In this document: positions 1 to 12,113 of the stretch, piece after piece | Layout of the letters: the number at the start of each line of letters is the position of its first letter | Position numbering within the stretch: the stretch's first letter is position 1 | Origin: Piper betle | Taxonomy: Eukaryota; Streptophyta; Magnoliopsida; Piperales; Piperaceae | Length of the DNA: 64,000 nt | Direction of reading: 5' to 3' | Assembly: GCA_033002965.1 (NCBI GenBank) | Contig: JAURVB010014145.1 | Coordinates: 124,001-188,000 of the forward strand | Notes under the pieces: generated by a model | The model's input: only the letters and a program-made list of their open reading frames with translations | What the model was told of the DNA's origin: nothing | The model's database searches: none | Program-made: the position numbers and the translations under genes

Positions 1-1297
1 ATATAATATATAAGTAATTAGCTAGTTCTAATTCCTCTCTAGTTGAATGAGAAATGTTATTCCTTTATATATATATTTTTTGTAGTATAGGATCCACACC
101 ATATTTCAGAAATTGTTTCTCATTAGCTCAAGAAAGTAAGCTACGCCATTCAGTATTTGCATTCATCTAATATTCATACATTTGCATCTTATACAATATA
201 CTCCTATATGATCAATCAATTATACATATGTTGTCGTATATATTAAATTAAAATAAATAACTTTCCTGCTTCAAACTACCACACATCAATGGTTGTCAAC
301 TAGACATGCACATTATCACTATATATCCACACCCAGGGGAATTATCACTGGATTGGTGTAGAATTAGAATACCCTTGGATCTTGCTCCAACATTCCCCTT
401 GAACTACTACTTTCTGATCTATATCGAGTCCGTGAATATTAATGCGTTGCTCTACATTTTCATGCGACCGGCATATATATCTTGTTGGCCAGACTGCTAA
501 TCGCAACTAGAACAATCTAGCTAGTATAATATAAGCACTTTAGAAAAACAAGAACCTACCTAGCTAGTAATATAAGCACATTTATTAATGATAAACCTAG
601 AAATATATATAAGCACATTTTCTCGTCATCCTTAATTATAAGCTAGCATTTAATCATGTTTCGAGGATATTTTTTTTATAATTCTAAGTTTTAGTACCCC
701 ACAATTAACAATAGAAGATAGCTATCATAATTGATAACAAGCAACTCCACTGGGAAAATGTACAGAAAAGAAGAAGAAGAAATACTAATAAAGAAAAGAA
801 TGGATGGTCAGTACTATATATTAGATATTGATAAAGAGACGTCGGACACAATTTTGAGTGCAATGCAGCATATATAACTCATATAGTGTCAAGACAGAGA
901 GAGACCTACATGTCATTCATGGGGAGCAGAATATCGGGTAGAATCCTGAAAGAGCCAAAACAGATGAAAAGTGAACATAAAGTTACAAATATAAAATAGG
1001 GTATCTGTCTGATCGATACTAGCCAAAGAAATTAAGAAATATATGGAAGAGAGCTCATGAGCATTATATATGAAATCTAGCTAGAACAATACAATATAGC
1101 AACAACAAGATTCATGCAACACATCTTCAATATTCGGCGCCAATTAATTATATATCAAATCCCTCAAACGAACTATGATTTGAGTTTATTCATTGTTTCA
1201 TCCTCATCATCATGCAAAGGTGGGAAAGATATGCCAAAGTGATGTACCAGAGAATTGATATGATCACTGCATATATCATCACCATATTGATTGTTGA
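1..1297. other. AT-rich intergenic DNA, no gene seen
   Basis: This stretch lies 3' of the minus-strand ALOG gene. It is AT-rich, with many short TATATA tracts and GCTAGC-type words. No open frame shows protein-like composition on either strand. It probably holds the 3' UTR of the ALOG gene next to position 1297 and otherwise nothing I can name. Confidence 0.5.
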
Positions 1298-1850
1298 TCA
1301 TGAGCAGGGGCGCTTGCTCTGATCTCCACCTTCAACTTTACTAGTTTGGCTTCTTTTCTTCTTCTTCTTTTTCTTGTAGGGGATCCCTCTTGCCTTAGCT
1401 TGACAATCTTTCACCTCCCTCAGGTAAACCCTAATGGGGCTGGTTCCGAAGGGATTCGTCTCCGGCAAGCCTCCATTCTCCTCGTAGGCGGCGCGAAGGC
1501 GGCCGATGAGGGCGTCGAGGCTGCCCCAGGCCTGACGGAGGGGGCATGTGCAAGGGGCAGGAGGGTCTGGCTGGCCAAAGAGCACAGCCATGGAGGTGCA
1601 CCTTCGTCTTCCCAAACTGGTCCAAATACCTTAAAAAGTCCAGGACATGGGTGCAATTGCACTGGGAGAGTGAGACAGACGGCCTCTGGTTCTTCAGATA
1701 CTGCCCAAAGGTGTTCCAATCCCTCTTCTTCTGAGACTCGTAACGGCTTAGCTGGGTGGTGGAGCTGGAACGAGCATGATGGAGATCGCCGGAGGTAGAA
1801 CGAGAGGATGGCCCCTCAAGAGGGTCCTTTCCTGTCTCATGGCTGGCCAT
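1298..1850 (-). pseudogene. ALOG/LSH-family nuclear protein gene with an internal frameshift
   Basis: ALOG proteins (Arabidopsis LSH1, Oryza G1) are plant DNA-binding regulators of meristem and organ identity. The gene has a single exon, as is usual. The first frame starts at ATG 1850-1848 and covers the first part of the ALOG domain: [18 protein letters not shown], the [20 protein letters not shown] block and KTKVHLHGC. The second frame resumes with [19 protein letters not shown], continues with [14 protein letters not shown] and ends with a poly-lysine NLS (about 1360-1382) and a stop at 1298. The frames swap near 1578-1581, inside the zinc-ribbon insertion, consistent with loss of two bases (or gain of one). 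The joined product would be about 184 residues, normal for the family. A TATAAATA word lies at 2027-2034 on the minus strand. Family assignment is secure; whether the break is real or an assembly error is open. Confidence 0.88.
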
Positions 1851-4243
1851 GGCCGACTACTGGTTTCCCCCACCGTTGAGTGGGGGGTGTAAAGAGGGAG
1901 CAGGGAGCCAAGTGAGAAAGGAGTCCAATGCAAGACATTATGCATATCAAATCGAAGCTTGGCCCTACCGTGGCGACAGAGTTCCTGTTGGACTTGCTTT
2001 ACCTTATGGCCTTTTTATTTTGTTTATTTATTTATAATCTCCCCATCTTGTTCTACCTATAGTAGTTTAATAACATCACATATATAATGCACATCAATTA
2101 CTGCGTCCTATGTTAACCACAATTATCGTATGCCATGATTACCAATATTCGATTTCATTTTGGACTTTGGTACTTTAAGAACGTACTCATATCCACCGTA
2201 TATATAACTACATATAATCCAAGCTGATAATAATATTAATCCCTTGTTATAGAGATATATATTAGCTGCTAGTTAGACGTGATGAATAGCGGTATATGAT
2301 AAACAAATGGAGAACCAGGGAAAGCAGGTATGTGTGGATGTCATCGTATGAGCAGGCAAGAACGTTGGATCTGAAAACAGAAAGCAATGCTCTTGTCCTA
2401 AAAACATATTCATGTCCGAGGTATTGGCAAAGGCGTGTGGGAAAAAGACGAAAAGAGGGCTGGAACATCGGATGAGGAAATATGGACCAGACCAGGTCTG
2501 TGAAGAGTAACTATTAATTGGTTAATGGCTATTATAACTTGGCGCATATGACGGCAGGCCATGATAAACCTGCTCAAATGCATGTGATAATGTTGAAGAT
2601 GTATGAACAACTATTGAGCATTCATGGTTTGTGTGTCTAGCCTGAGATATTTGGGTAGAATTTTGGTGAGAATAGTATTAGCACGCATGCTTTGCTTTCC
2701 ATTGGAATATGCTCATACATGGGTGTAGTACTGTACAGTGACTGGTACATTGAGTGTACAGTGCGTAATATGAAAAGCTTAATCAATATGATACACGATC
2801 AATGATTCAGTGTGCTGTGAGACACGCATATTGTGAAGATGTTTTCAGTTCTTCAACCATGCATCCCGCAGTCCAGCTCATAAGTCAAGACATTGAGGTT
2901 GTTTGGGTTGCTCAATTATAAAGCATAATTTGTCTGTCTTATGAACAGCACTAGCTGTATATATACAATCCATCATGAAATGTATACATTCTACGGCCAA
3001 ATCAATAGTTTTTTAATGGAAAAAAATGCCTTGAAAGTGCTGTGTAGATGTACTTCAGCTGGCTCAGTAGAGATGTCTGACTTTGTGCTAAACTCGAAAT
3101 TCGACATGCGGCTAGATATTAATTTTGAGGCACAATTTGAATAACTCCAAGCAGTCTGGAAATAGCATGATCGATGTATAGGTTGGGATCTGAAATGAAC
3201 TTAAAATGGGGAGACTAGCTAGTTTAACAACATATTATTTTTCTTTCAATATCGGGTCATCCCCAGTTCCCCACATCATAATTATCACAGTACCTTTCCC
3301 TTTGACATGACAAATACTGTTTTGTATTGATGAATTCCTATTTTTTTAATGCATTTCAGTCTTCATAGCAAAAATGTTGACATGATCAGATGCATAATTA
3401 TTACTACTAATTGTTTTCCCTACAAGAATATTGTCTCTTGAGACAGGCATATGCGGCTGCCCCTTGGATCAAAACTACAAATTCTCTCCCATATTATTAA
3501 AAAACAATATTCTATCTAGCCAACTATGGAGAGAACAAAACAAACTAGAAGACATTATAAATCCGCACGAATATGGGACGAGCTAATTGGCTTTTACCTT
3601 GTTCGGTGGTGCAAAACTTTTTTTCCAAGCCTTGTTGCAGGACTTTTGTTGCTACGGCCGACTATGACTCCGCCTTTCAAGTGATTGCCGGCAAGAAAAG
3701 CTTGCCCAGATGCAGGGTGATGCAAGTCATATATAGTAAAAGGCACTCATATATATATCTACTTCTTCTAACGTCCTCATCCCTCGTCAAAAGAGAAAGC
3801 AAGAAACGTGACGAATTGTATAACCTGTTACCTGATAGTGTCTGCTAAGGTCAGACGCAAGAAAGTGAAAAAACCAGGAATTGTGAAACACGATTCATGT
3901 TGTAATATCTTGCAATTGCACGAGACTAACGATAGAAGTCAAAGGTGAATAATGGGCACCGGAGAAGCATGCGGATTGAGTGGCCGACCTTAACCGCAGA
4001 CCAACCTGACTAGAGCTGGGAATTCTACTGAGACCAAGAAATAAAAATTAGGGCATGAACTAGTACCCTTTTTTGGTATTATGTAGCTACTAGTACTGTA
4101 AGAAGATTGAAACTTTGATCGATCTGTTACACTTGCTTTTTCTGGGTACTGATCATCTTAAAATGATCATTATATGTTTGTGACTGGCCAAATTCTCGAT
4201 CGATACTCTATGATTGTAGCATTATCCTAGGGTGATCAATAGA

Positions 4244-4288
<45 letters not shown>

Positions 4289-7157
4289 AGGAATAATTTT
4301 ATTAGAAGGCAGGTATAAGATAGAACCGACTATTGATATAACATGCAAAATTTACTTATGGGAATAGAAAAATGGGAGCAGTTACATATATATACAATGA
4401 CATTATTGGTGTGCATGCATGTAGACAGAGCACTCCTCGTGTGAGCGGAATAACAGGGTACGATATCTGTCAAGTCGGGGGCCTTGAAAACTGCCTGCCT
4501 TGTTTCCTCGCCGGGAAACACCTCCCTTTGGCCACCGATTTGCTAAGATCCTTGCATGCGCTGCGCAGGGGTCCATTCATTTCATGCACATCCATCATTC
4601 ATTCATATTCATACCCCCCTAAATTTACGAGCTTTATGTCAGATTTCTCTCCATCCCCATCGGTTCCACCTCTTATCTGTATATATTTATAAACATTGGC
4701 AATACTAATTGATTATGTTCATCAAATTTCCAGCTGATTCTCAGAAGCTATAACTATTTGCTTGCTCCCAGTTATATATGTGGTAAGTTAGATCCATTTT
4801 GCCCATTCCACTCAACTTAATGCCATGTTGGTGGTGGGGAGTGTATGTCAACTTTCCTTTGTGTTGACAGTCCAAAGGTATACATGCTATTGGCTAGCTA
4901 TAAAAACAAGCAGTTCTAGATTTAACTTAATTCTTTCCCATGCAACCTACACACATCTGAACTTTGTTAATTTTCCATAACTAATTCTGCATGTAGTTTA
5001 TTTAATTGAATAAAAACTAGCCAGCTAGTGGCTAGAGATTGCTAATTTAATATTCATTTAACATGAATATGTACTCAAAGCATGGATTGTATGATTGGTC
5101 GATCTAGTCCATTTTCTATTTGTGGATTTTCATGAAAGGTTTGCAGGAAGGAAGCAATAGTACCCTATTAGAAATATATATATATACATACATATAAATA
5201 TGAGGAATAATATTGTGGAATTATGCGTCATTAGTCCATCCAAGAGGAATCGAGTGGTGGTGGGGGGAGGAGGGGAAGGTTGTTTGGCTTGTGGCAGCTT
5301 ACATACAGATCAGATTGCCTCAATAATGAAAGAGAAAGCGGCTTTTCTAAACAAAAAATTAATTTAACAATCAAAATGGGAGCACTGTTTGCTTTAATAC
5401 GAAAAAGATGGTAGTCCAATCATTCTCAGCTTTGATCGTCAAGGACAGCAGATGAGTTCGGATGGCACACTGTGATTCAGCCCCACCAAAATTCTTCGTT
5501 TCATGTCCCTTCCTTTCTTTTTGGTCAATACTGCACCTCGTCAAATCCGTCTTCCACCAAGAGATTGTAACGAGATTCATGAAAATGACCACACTCTTTA
5601 TCTTATATTCGCTATTTATTCATTCATTTTCACGACCAGATCTTGTAAAGGTGGCACTCAACCAATCTATTTTGCAGGCAGCTACCAAACCCATCTAGGA
5701 TTTAAGAATATTCGCAACTTTCATTGGCAAAAGTAGCCCCACTCCAGCAAAGCAGCTGGGAAGCGCTGGTCCAAGGAGTGATGATTATTTGTTTACTCGA
5801 GAGTCAAGTCTCAAGTCTGTCTATGTATTTGTGACATACAAGTATACATTGCAAATCTATATTAGTCTCGAGTCTGCTCATTACCAATATGGCACTGTAA
5901 ATACGAGGAGCCAGTGGCACACGGACACCAACACAGCCTATGTACTTGTCACCTTGGATTGTTGATTATTGATGATGGCCTGTTTAACAAATCATCGATT
6001 ATGCAATTACCTTGTGACACATAAATGCAACTGTTTGAGAATAGGACCAATCTTGTTGTCCTACCAAAATCTTTCATATATCAGTCAAGCACAGCCAATT
6101 TCCAAAGGGGTAGCTGAATCTAAAAATGTTATCGATTGTGGCATTGACTGGGGCTCTGCTGATGCAAGTTGCACCGTATTCCACCGAAATGTTGAAAGCT
6201 GCCATCTCATCGTGTAAATCACGCTCCCCATGTCTATCAAATGTAACAGTGATTTACTTGAATGGTGATCGATCCGTGGCCGCAGCTACAACTAGATAAC
6301 ATGACCTTTGAGAAAGGAACTGTGACTTTATGGGGTTGAATGAGATTATCCAGCGCCAATCAAGAAAAAAGTTCTTGAGGTGCTGCAAACCTGTTTTCTG
6401 CTAATTTTCTGTTCCACGTCTCTCTTGCATAGTCCTTCAAATAGAGGTTTCATAAATTTCAGAAATTAACTGCAGTAGAATCAACATCTGTGCCGATTTT
6501 ACATGAGATCAAATTAGTAACTATGAAAAACTGGGACAACGGAAGCAAGAATTGGACGCATAGTTTTTGCAAGTGCAACAAAAAGCTCATGTTGCTGACA
6601 GCACCTTCCTTGTCACTTTAAACTTCATTGCGGCAGACACATTGTTTATCTCTATTTGCAAGGCGTTAGCGGGGGCTTGTTGATGGCGGCTTTGGCAATG
6701 GCAGGACAACATAGAGTGGCAAGCTGCTAACCTTCACAGATGAGCATATTCCCAGATACTTAAAAATTTGATATTATATATGTATTCTCTCCAACTGCTC
6801 CCGAGCCAGTAATTTTGCCAATCTGTTGGGTCGACGTGACTAAAATCTCATTGCCACCAACAACTTTTCCAATTACCCATGCGTTTACCACCGAAGACAC
6901 TGGATATCCATAGTTTTATAGCATTGAAATGTCATGAACAAATTAATGCCGAGAAATAAGAAGCAGAGCAGGTAGAAAGAGAGATAGATAGATGGTTTAC
7001 TCTGAGCTGAGAGCCGTCAAGCAATTAAGGAGAACATCCACAGCCAAAAAGTCACGGGTTCCAAGATCTACCCTGTGAGGCAAATCCAAGTCACAGTTTT
7101 TTATAAAGCTGCTATTTGTGACAGAACGAGTAAACCAGGTGTTTAAATAAAGTTGAT
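1851..7157. other. Long AT-rich intergenic region with microsatellites
   Basis: This 5.3 kb interval upstream of the ALOG gene has no reading frame I can assign. It would hold the ALOG promoter at its left end. It contains a perfect (AT)20 microsatellite at 4247-4286 and shorter TA tracts near 5169-5185. Scattered GATC/TAGCTAG words are frequent. Short open frames (for example around 3573-3848, 4372-4692 and 5969-6217) show no domain or codon pattern suggesting function. Confidence 0.5.
4247..4286. repeat. (AT)20 microsatellite
   Basis: Forty bases of uninterrupted AT dinucleotide, in intergenic DNA. Likely length-polymorphic. Confidence 0.95.
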
Positions 7158-9712
7158 CTACCAAAAGTGGAACCAGTTGTCTTGGAATTCAATGTTACTT
7201 ATGTCATGGAATGATGAAGCCATGGCTTTTGCTCCTTTCTCTGAATCATAGAAAGGATTGTAGTCCATAGATGAATTAGCCAGCTGCAGAAAAACAGGAA
7301 AGGTCAAGAATGCGTACACTAAGAACAAATGTGCCTCCTGATCTTTACCAACATCGGTGCATGCTTTCATTTTTTTCCCGTTTTTTCTTTACTTGTTATT
7401 TTTACCCTTGAAGAGTGGAATTTGACAACCTTACCATTGCATGATTTGCTCCCTAGGGTAAGTGTTTTCAAAACAGAAAGAAATCACAGACATAATAATG
7501 GTCCAACTGAAGAACCAGAAGATTGCAGTTGTTTTACTCGATGCGGCAACCAAAAAGGGGCTGATTGCCAGATCAGTCCATGGGCAGTAGTTAGTAGCAT
7601 TCACAATATTCAATAAAAAAGCCACTATTTCTCTAAAAATTTAAGCGGAAAGGTTTTTCAAGATGATAAAATACCAGCTTAATCAGGAGAAAATTAGCGC
7701 AAGTTCACATTAAGCTAATACAAACCTACAAGTTACTAGAGTTAAAAGATCCTAAACGTCCCACTACGCACCATGCTTGAGTAAGCTGCTAGAGTGAACT
7801 GGTCATTGCCAAAACATTCTAGAAGGAAGACTAGCATTCTGATGTTATGTGCGATCTCAACTTACACTACCAATAAGAACAACATCACAATCAGATGGTG
7901 CCCCACAAAGCTCAAGCCAGATGTACGAGTCAAGGGGGTTGAAGCTGTGACAATAAAAGCAATGGCTTCATAAATGACTGTTTTTACTTTTTATTAGGGA
8001 AATTTATAGAGAGAAGTGCATTATGTAGTATATGTGGGCAATAAGGGATGAAAGGATGACAACAAAATAAAAAATAACGTCCAAACATACAGCCAACAAA
8101 CTCTAGGTTTCTTGATATAGAAATGTGGTCTACTTCTGTCACATCCAAAATATACAAAATCCAGAATAAGAGAACATTAACTACGGGATTGATCATGTGC
8201 ATATAGGGTACTTATAAATTATGGGCCTGTATTTCTTATCTATCATCTCCCAATAATTCTCTTTCATCTCTTTATTTCTGTTGTCAATTAGATTATGTAG
8301 ATTGTCAAGTTTGGAGAATTTTCAACAGTAGCTTCCTCAATGGTAACATCCCCAAACATTCTAAATGTGGTCCAGTCTCACCCTAAATGGCCTCATTAGC
8401 ATATTCTCTCCACAACTACGACCATATCGTTTCCTAATTTCCTCATTAGTTGCCACCAGTCCACTAAAAAATGTTGCAGATACATTAAGCTCACCAACAA
8501 GTTCACTAAGGATGAAAGGAAGAAACACAGGAGTATTCACATCTCAGATTCCCATTATACGGTCTCAAATAAATAAACATCTTTTTGATTACCAAGCAAA
8601 ATCTCAAATTGAAAAAAAAATAGAACCACATCTCTGGTCATGGCACCATGTCAAGATTATCTCAGCTAGATGCCAATGACATACTGCAAGATGGAATTTC
8701 CGGCCTAAAAACATCCTATTAAACTCATCACTTCAATTAGCTTATTTAGTTGTTGAACAGTCCAGGCTTCAAACAATCAATTCCACATACACCTTGCATT
8801 CATTAGTCTGTAACTATAAGCAATTTCCGGCATCATGTAAAAACATGATAATAACTAGAGGTTATCCCACTAGTGCCTACCTCTTTCACCCTCCATAAAG
8901 AGAACTAGCATAAATTATTGAACCATTATCATGCGGAATTGTTCCCAAACAAAATATCGCAATGCAAGGATCTTATTCATATTTCGTCAAGAGAGAAAGG
9001 CTACAACCGATGAATAGACTACTTACTCTCCAAAGCTGACTTTAAATGCAAGAACTGAACCAGTTTTTTGACTTTCGAAAAGAACTGTCAAATCATCACT
9101 GCATGTGACCATTCAAATATTTCTTGTTAATTTGTCGTGACAATTAGAAAACAGAAAGCAAGCATTCCAAACATATGACTTAATTTAAATTTTTTTTTTA
9201 AAAAGATACCTTTTCTTCATGAGCTCTGGATCACCAACGCTGTCCCCAAGAACAGCACGTAATTCTACATCATCTCAACACTTATCTTCTAAAATTCTGC
9301 CATTCAACAAACAATGCAATGCATCCAATTAAACGTGTATATCAATCATGATTCATCTCCACTAGGCTATTACTACTTCATAAGCAAGACACTATTAAAA
9401 AAATTTAAAATTAAAAAAAAATTATTAGTTAGCCCACCATTGGATATTGTTCCTGCGCTCATGCTCCCTTCATCTCTTCTCCTCCCTAACCTTAAGCAAT
9501 CTACGACCTCGAGCAGTGGTACCGGAACCTTTTGCATCCTGCTCTTCCATTTTCCAACCCGAAGCTCTAATTCCACCAGAAACCAATCTATCGGGAAGGG
9601 ATTGAAGGTTCCCACGAAGCAAAGGAATTCGACCGAAAATGGAAGAGCAAGGTGACGAAAGACTAGCACAAGTCCTTGTGCTTAGCAAGCAGCCGCGCAT
9701 CCAATTCACCAT
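7158..9712 (-). pseudogene. Decayed DUF3531-type gene, six exon remnants
   Basis: DUF3531 proteins are conserved plant/cyanobacterial proteins, predicted plastid, function unknown to me. On the minus strand I find six exon-like blocks in family order: 9434-9712 (start, then ...LLKVREEKR), 9210-9296 (ELRAVLGDSVGDPELMKKR), 9027-9098 (TGSVLAFKVSF), 7866-7944 (FNPLDSYIWLEL, APSDCDVVLIG), 7726-7785 (AWCVVGRLGSFNSSNL) and 7158-7283 (LANSSMDYNPFYDSEKGAK, SSFHDISNIEFQDNW). Splice phases of the inner exons fit. In-frame stops occur at TGA 9470-9472 (expected Arg), a TGA about 9275 (Arg) and TAG 7726-7728 (expected Gln). The 3' part after the ...NW.FW motif is missing; a one-base loss there gives the stop at 7158. 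Intron 7945-9026 holds an unrelated exon-like block (8382-8508). This is clearly a non-processed pseudogene. Confidence 0.75.
8382..8508 (-). other. Exon-like open segment of unknown origin
   Basis: On the minus strand a long pyrimidine tract ending in AG (about 8509-8535) precedes a 127-base open segment, followed by a GTGAGA donor-like sequence at about 8381. It would encode a charged, protein-like stretch containing FFSGLVATNEEIRKRYG. It does not belong to the DUF3531 exon series that surrounds it. I do not recognise the family; it may be a captured or unrelated exon fragment. Confidence 0.25.
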
Positions 9713-10790
9713 GATTCAACCCCTACCCAAGGCAATCGATCCATGCAGCATGATGATAAGATTATAGTCACGAACTTGTATACAAACGTCACACATTGAA
9801 GCAGGTAAAATAAAAATCCTACAAAATTGAGCTCAGGCAACAAAATTGAAAACCACAAAGCACGATTCGTGATAACATAAAATTTACAGTACCAATCAGG
9901 TGGGAAACGAACCATAAACGTACATTTGCATATAAAATTGTAGATCTTTCGATAATTTGCATAAGATTTTCCAGAAAATGGTCCAGCCCAAGGAAGACGA
10001 AGAAGCGCCGGCGGTGGTAGGGAAATGCCGCCGATGGGAGATTGGGTGGGGCTTAGGTTTGATTCCGAGAAATTAGGGCCCGTCGTTAATTCGGGGGTGG
10101 TGCGGAATCGGATTGGAGCGGCATCAATGAACCGATTCTCGGACCGTTTTTTAAAACAGAAACAAGGGGACGCCTTCAATTGAGAAGGTGAGCCGAGTTT
10201 CGATTCAACGTGGCTCATGTTCAACCATAATTAAAAAAATTGACCGATTTAGATTTTACTTAGGCTAGTCTTATATTTAAAACCAAGCCGACCTATCAAA
10301 CTCGACTTGGTTGCGCCACGAAGGAGTTGATGGATGGCTCAATGGAGAGCCCGATGACATCCGAATACTAATATGATGCAATTTTATCATTTTATAAATA
10401 TTTTAAATTTAACATATATATATATATATTATCCTCATATAATCTGTTATCTTTTAAGAAAATTTTGAGCTGGCTCACTTGGAGCTTTTCCGTGGCGAGG
10501 TGGCTTGACTAGGCTCTTCTGCCACGGTTAGATGTACGTTTGTTTAACATCAGTTCATTAGTTAGTTGACATTCGTCCATTCATTCCAGAAAAGGCTATT
10601 CAAGTCCGTATAAATAAGCAATGAACACTTATATGCCATTTGAGCCTTTCACTTTTGACAACAAGAAGTACAAAATCCGGTTTTATTTTAGCACAAAACA
10701 CCACATTCATAATTAACAAACTGCCATTGGCATCATAATCATAATAACTTGACATTGTTGACAAGAATGCAACTACCGAAATCCATCTCC
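9713..10790. other. Intergenic DNA between DUF3531 relict and EP1-like gene
   Basis: Mixed-composition DNA. A moderately GC-rich patch at 10000-10225 is open on the minus strand but has no recognisable domain. Around 10230-10520 the sequence resembles low-copy transposon debris (repeated CGA/GGCTC words), with a short TA tract near 10416-10428. The right end holds the 3' UTR of the EP1-like gene. Confidence 0.4.
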
Positions 10791-12113
10791 TCACTTGGCC
10801 CTAGGGACCTTGATGAAGCCGACGTGCGAAGAAGAGGAGACTTTGGTGAGAGTCCCAAGAACGGGGACGAGCAGGCACTTGGACGACTCTTGTCGGTAGA
10901 AGAACCCTACGCAAGCGCAATCCTTGCTGCACCGATCCCTGCACTGGCCCACACTCACGGGGCCCACACTCACGGGGCCCACCCCCTCGTCGTACGCGCC
11001 CAGGAAGTGCTCCACCCCCTCCACTTTGAAATAGTCAGCGCCGCCGCCGCACGGCCGCGGCCGAGGCGGCGCGCAGGCGGAGCTCCACCCGAGAAGCCCC
11101 TTGGCCGACGGGCACGCGACGCACATCTCCTCCTCGCACACCCCGAGCGCGCCGCACCGGGCTGGCAGCCTGCACCCGCTCAGACGGCCGCTGCCGGAGA
11201 AGAAGGCGAAGGTCACCTCCCACGACACGGTGTCGACTCTGTCATAGTACGTGTAGACCCGGAGGTTGCCGTCTGACTCGATGCGAGCGAAGGAGAGGGT
11301 GGCGTTGTACTTAGGCCGGCCGATGATGAAGGAGCCGGAGGCGGCGCCGCCCTCCACGAGGTTGAGCTTGAGCTCGTAGGCGTAAGCCTCGCTCGTCTCG
11401 GGCTCGGCGGCGAAGGTGACGGAGTTGATCGGCCCGGTTGCGCCTAGGATGCCGTCGGTGTAGTTGTAGTAGGCGATACGTCGGTTGCCGGGGACTTCCA
11501 TGTACATGGCCAGCCCCTTGGGCTCCAAGACGAGACTGTACCGGCCGGTGGACGAGTCGAGGGGTGATGCCCGGGCGACGAGCCTGCTCCTGCCGGAGGA
11601 GATGAGGAGGGACTGGCCGACGAGGAGGGTGTCGGTTGGGTGGTCGAAGCTCTGCCACACGAACTTCCCCGACTTGTCGAGGAGCACCAGGTTGCCGCTG
11701 GGGAGGAGGCGGAGACCGACCACCCCTTTGTTGGCCGTGCCCGTCTGCCAAGCGACCTCTCCGCCGGCGCCGGCAAGGACGAGGTTGCCGTCGCGGGAGA
11801 AGGTGAGGGTGGCGTTCTCGCCTACGGGGCGGCCGCGGTTGGCCTCCCAGACCCAGCGGCGGACGGACTCGGAGCGGGTGGCGCCCATGCGGAGGGCGAG
11901 GAAGAAAGCGGATGGGGTGGTGTTATAGAAGCAGAATTGGAAAGGGGAGGCGGCGATGGGGAGTGTGCGGTAGGAGGCGTCGTACTCGGTGATGTACGGC
12001 CCGAACTCACCCTCGTTGACGTATTTGAACGTTTGGGTGGCGGGAACTTGGGCTAGGGAAATGGCGGGTAGAAAGAGGCAAAGGAAGGAGATTAGGAGAT
12101 GGTTGGTGGCCAT
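10791..12113 (-). CDS. EP1-like secreted glycoprotein, bulb-type lectin plus PAN domain (copy 1)
   Basis: Intact single-exon gene of 440 residues. A signal peptide (residues 1-21, hydrophobic, ending ISLAQ) directs it to the secretory pathway, probably the cell wall. Residues about 85-190 form a bulb-type lectin domain with the RDGNLVL and SGNLVLLD strand motifs and the family hallmark VWQSFDHPTDTLLVGQ. A Cys-rich segment (about 318-340) precedes a PAN/apple domain (about 355-437) with CxxxCSKDCxC. There is no transmembrane segment or kinase, so it is an EP1-type glycoprotein rather than an S-domain receptor kinase. NYT/NTT sequons suggest N-glycosylation. A TATTTATA word at 12172-12180 lies about 60 bases upstream of the start, fitting a short 5' UTR. 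A 15-base in-frame duplication (10946-10975) doubles a GPVSV unit. Copy 2 is a tandem paralogue. Molecular role is not established. Confidence 0.93.
   Translation of the reverse strand: MATNHLLISFLCLFLPAISLAQVPATQTFKYVNEGEFGPYITEYDASYRTLPIAASPFQFCFYNTTPSAFFLALRMGATRSESVRRWVWEANRGRPVGENATLTFSRDGNLVLAGAGGEVAWQTGTANKGVVGLRLLPSGNLVLLDKSGKFVWQSFDHPTDTLLVGQSLLISSGRSRLVARASPLDSSTGRYSLVLEPKGLAMYMEVPGNRRIAYYNYTDGILGATGPINSVTFAAEPETSEAYAYELKLNLVEGGAASGSFIIGRPKYNATLSFARIESDGNLRVYTYYDRVDTVSWEVTFAFFSGSGRLSGCRLPARCGALGVCEEEMCVACPSAKGLLGWSSACAPPRPRPCGGGADYFKVEGVEHFLGAYDEGVGPVSVGPVSVGQCRDRCSKDCACVGFFYRQESSKCLLVPVLGTLTKVSSSSHVGFIKVPRAK
10946..10980. repeat. 15-base in-frame tandem duplication inside the EP1-like gene
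   Basis: The unit GGCCCACACTCACGG is repeated twice (10946, 10961) with a partial third copy. On the coding strand it duplicates the pentapeptide GPVSV just before the first PAN cysteine. Copy 2 of the gene has the motif once, so the duplication is specific to this copy. Confidence 0.9.

Noticed and set aside
11485..12056. Open frames antisense to the EP1-like genes (also 16217-16692)
   Set aside because: Shadow frames of GC-rich coding sequence; the minus-strand proteins have clear domains.
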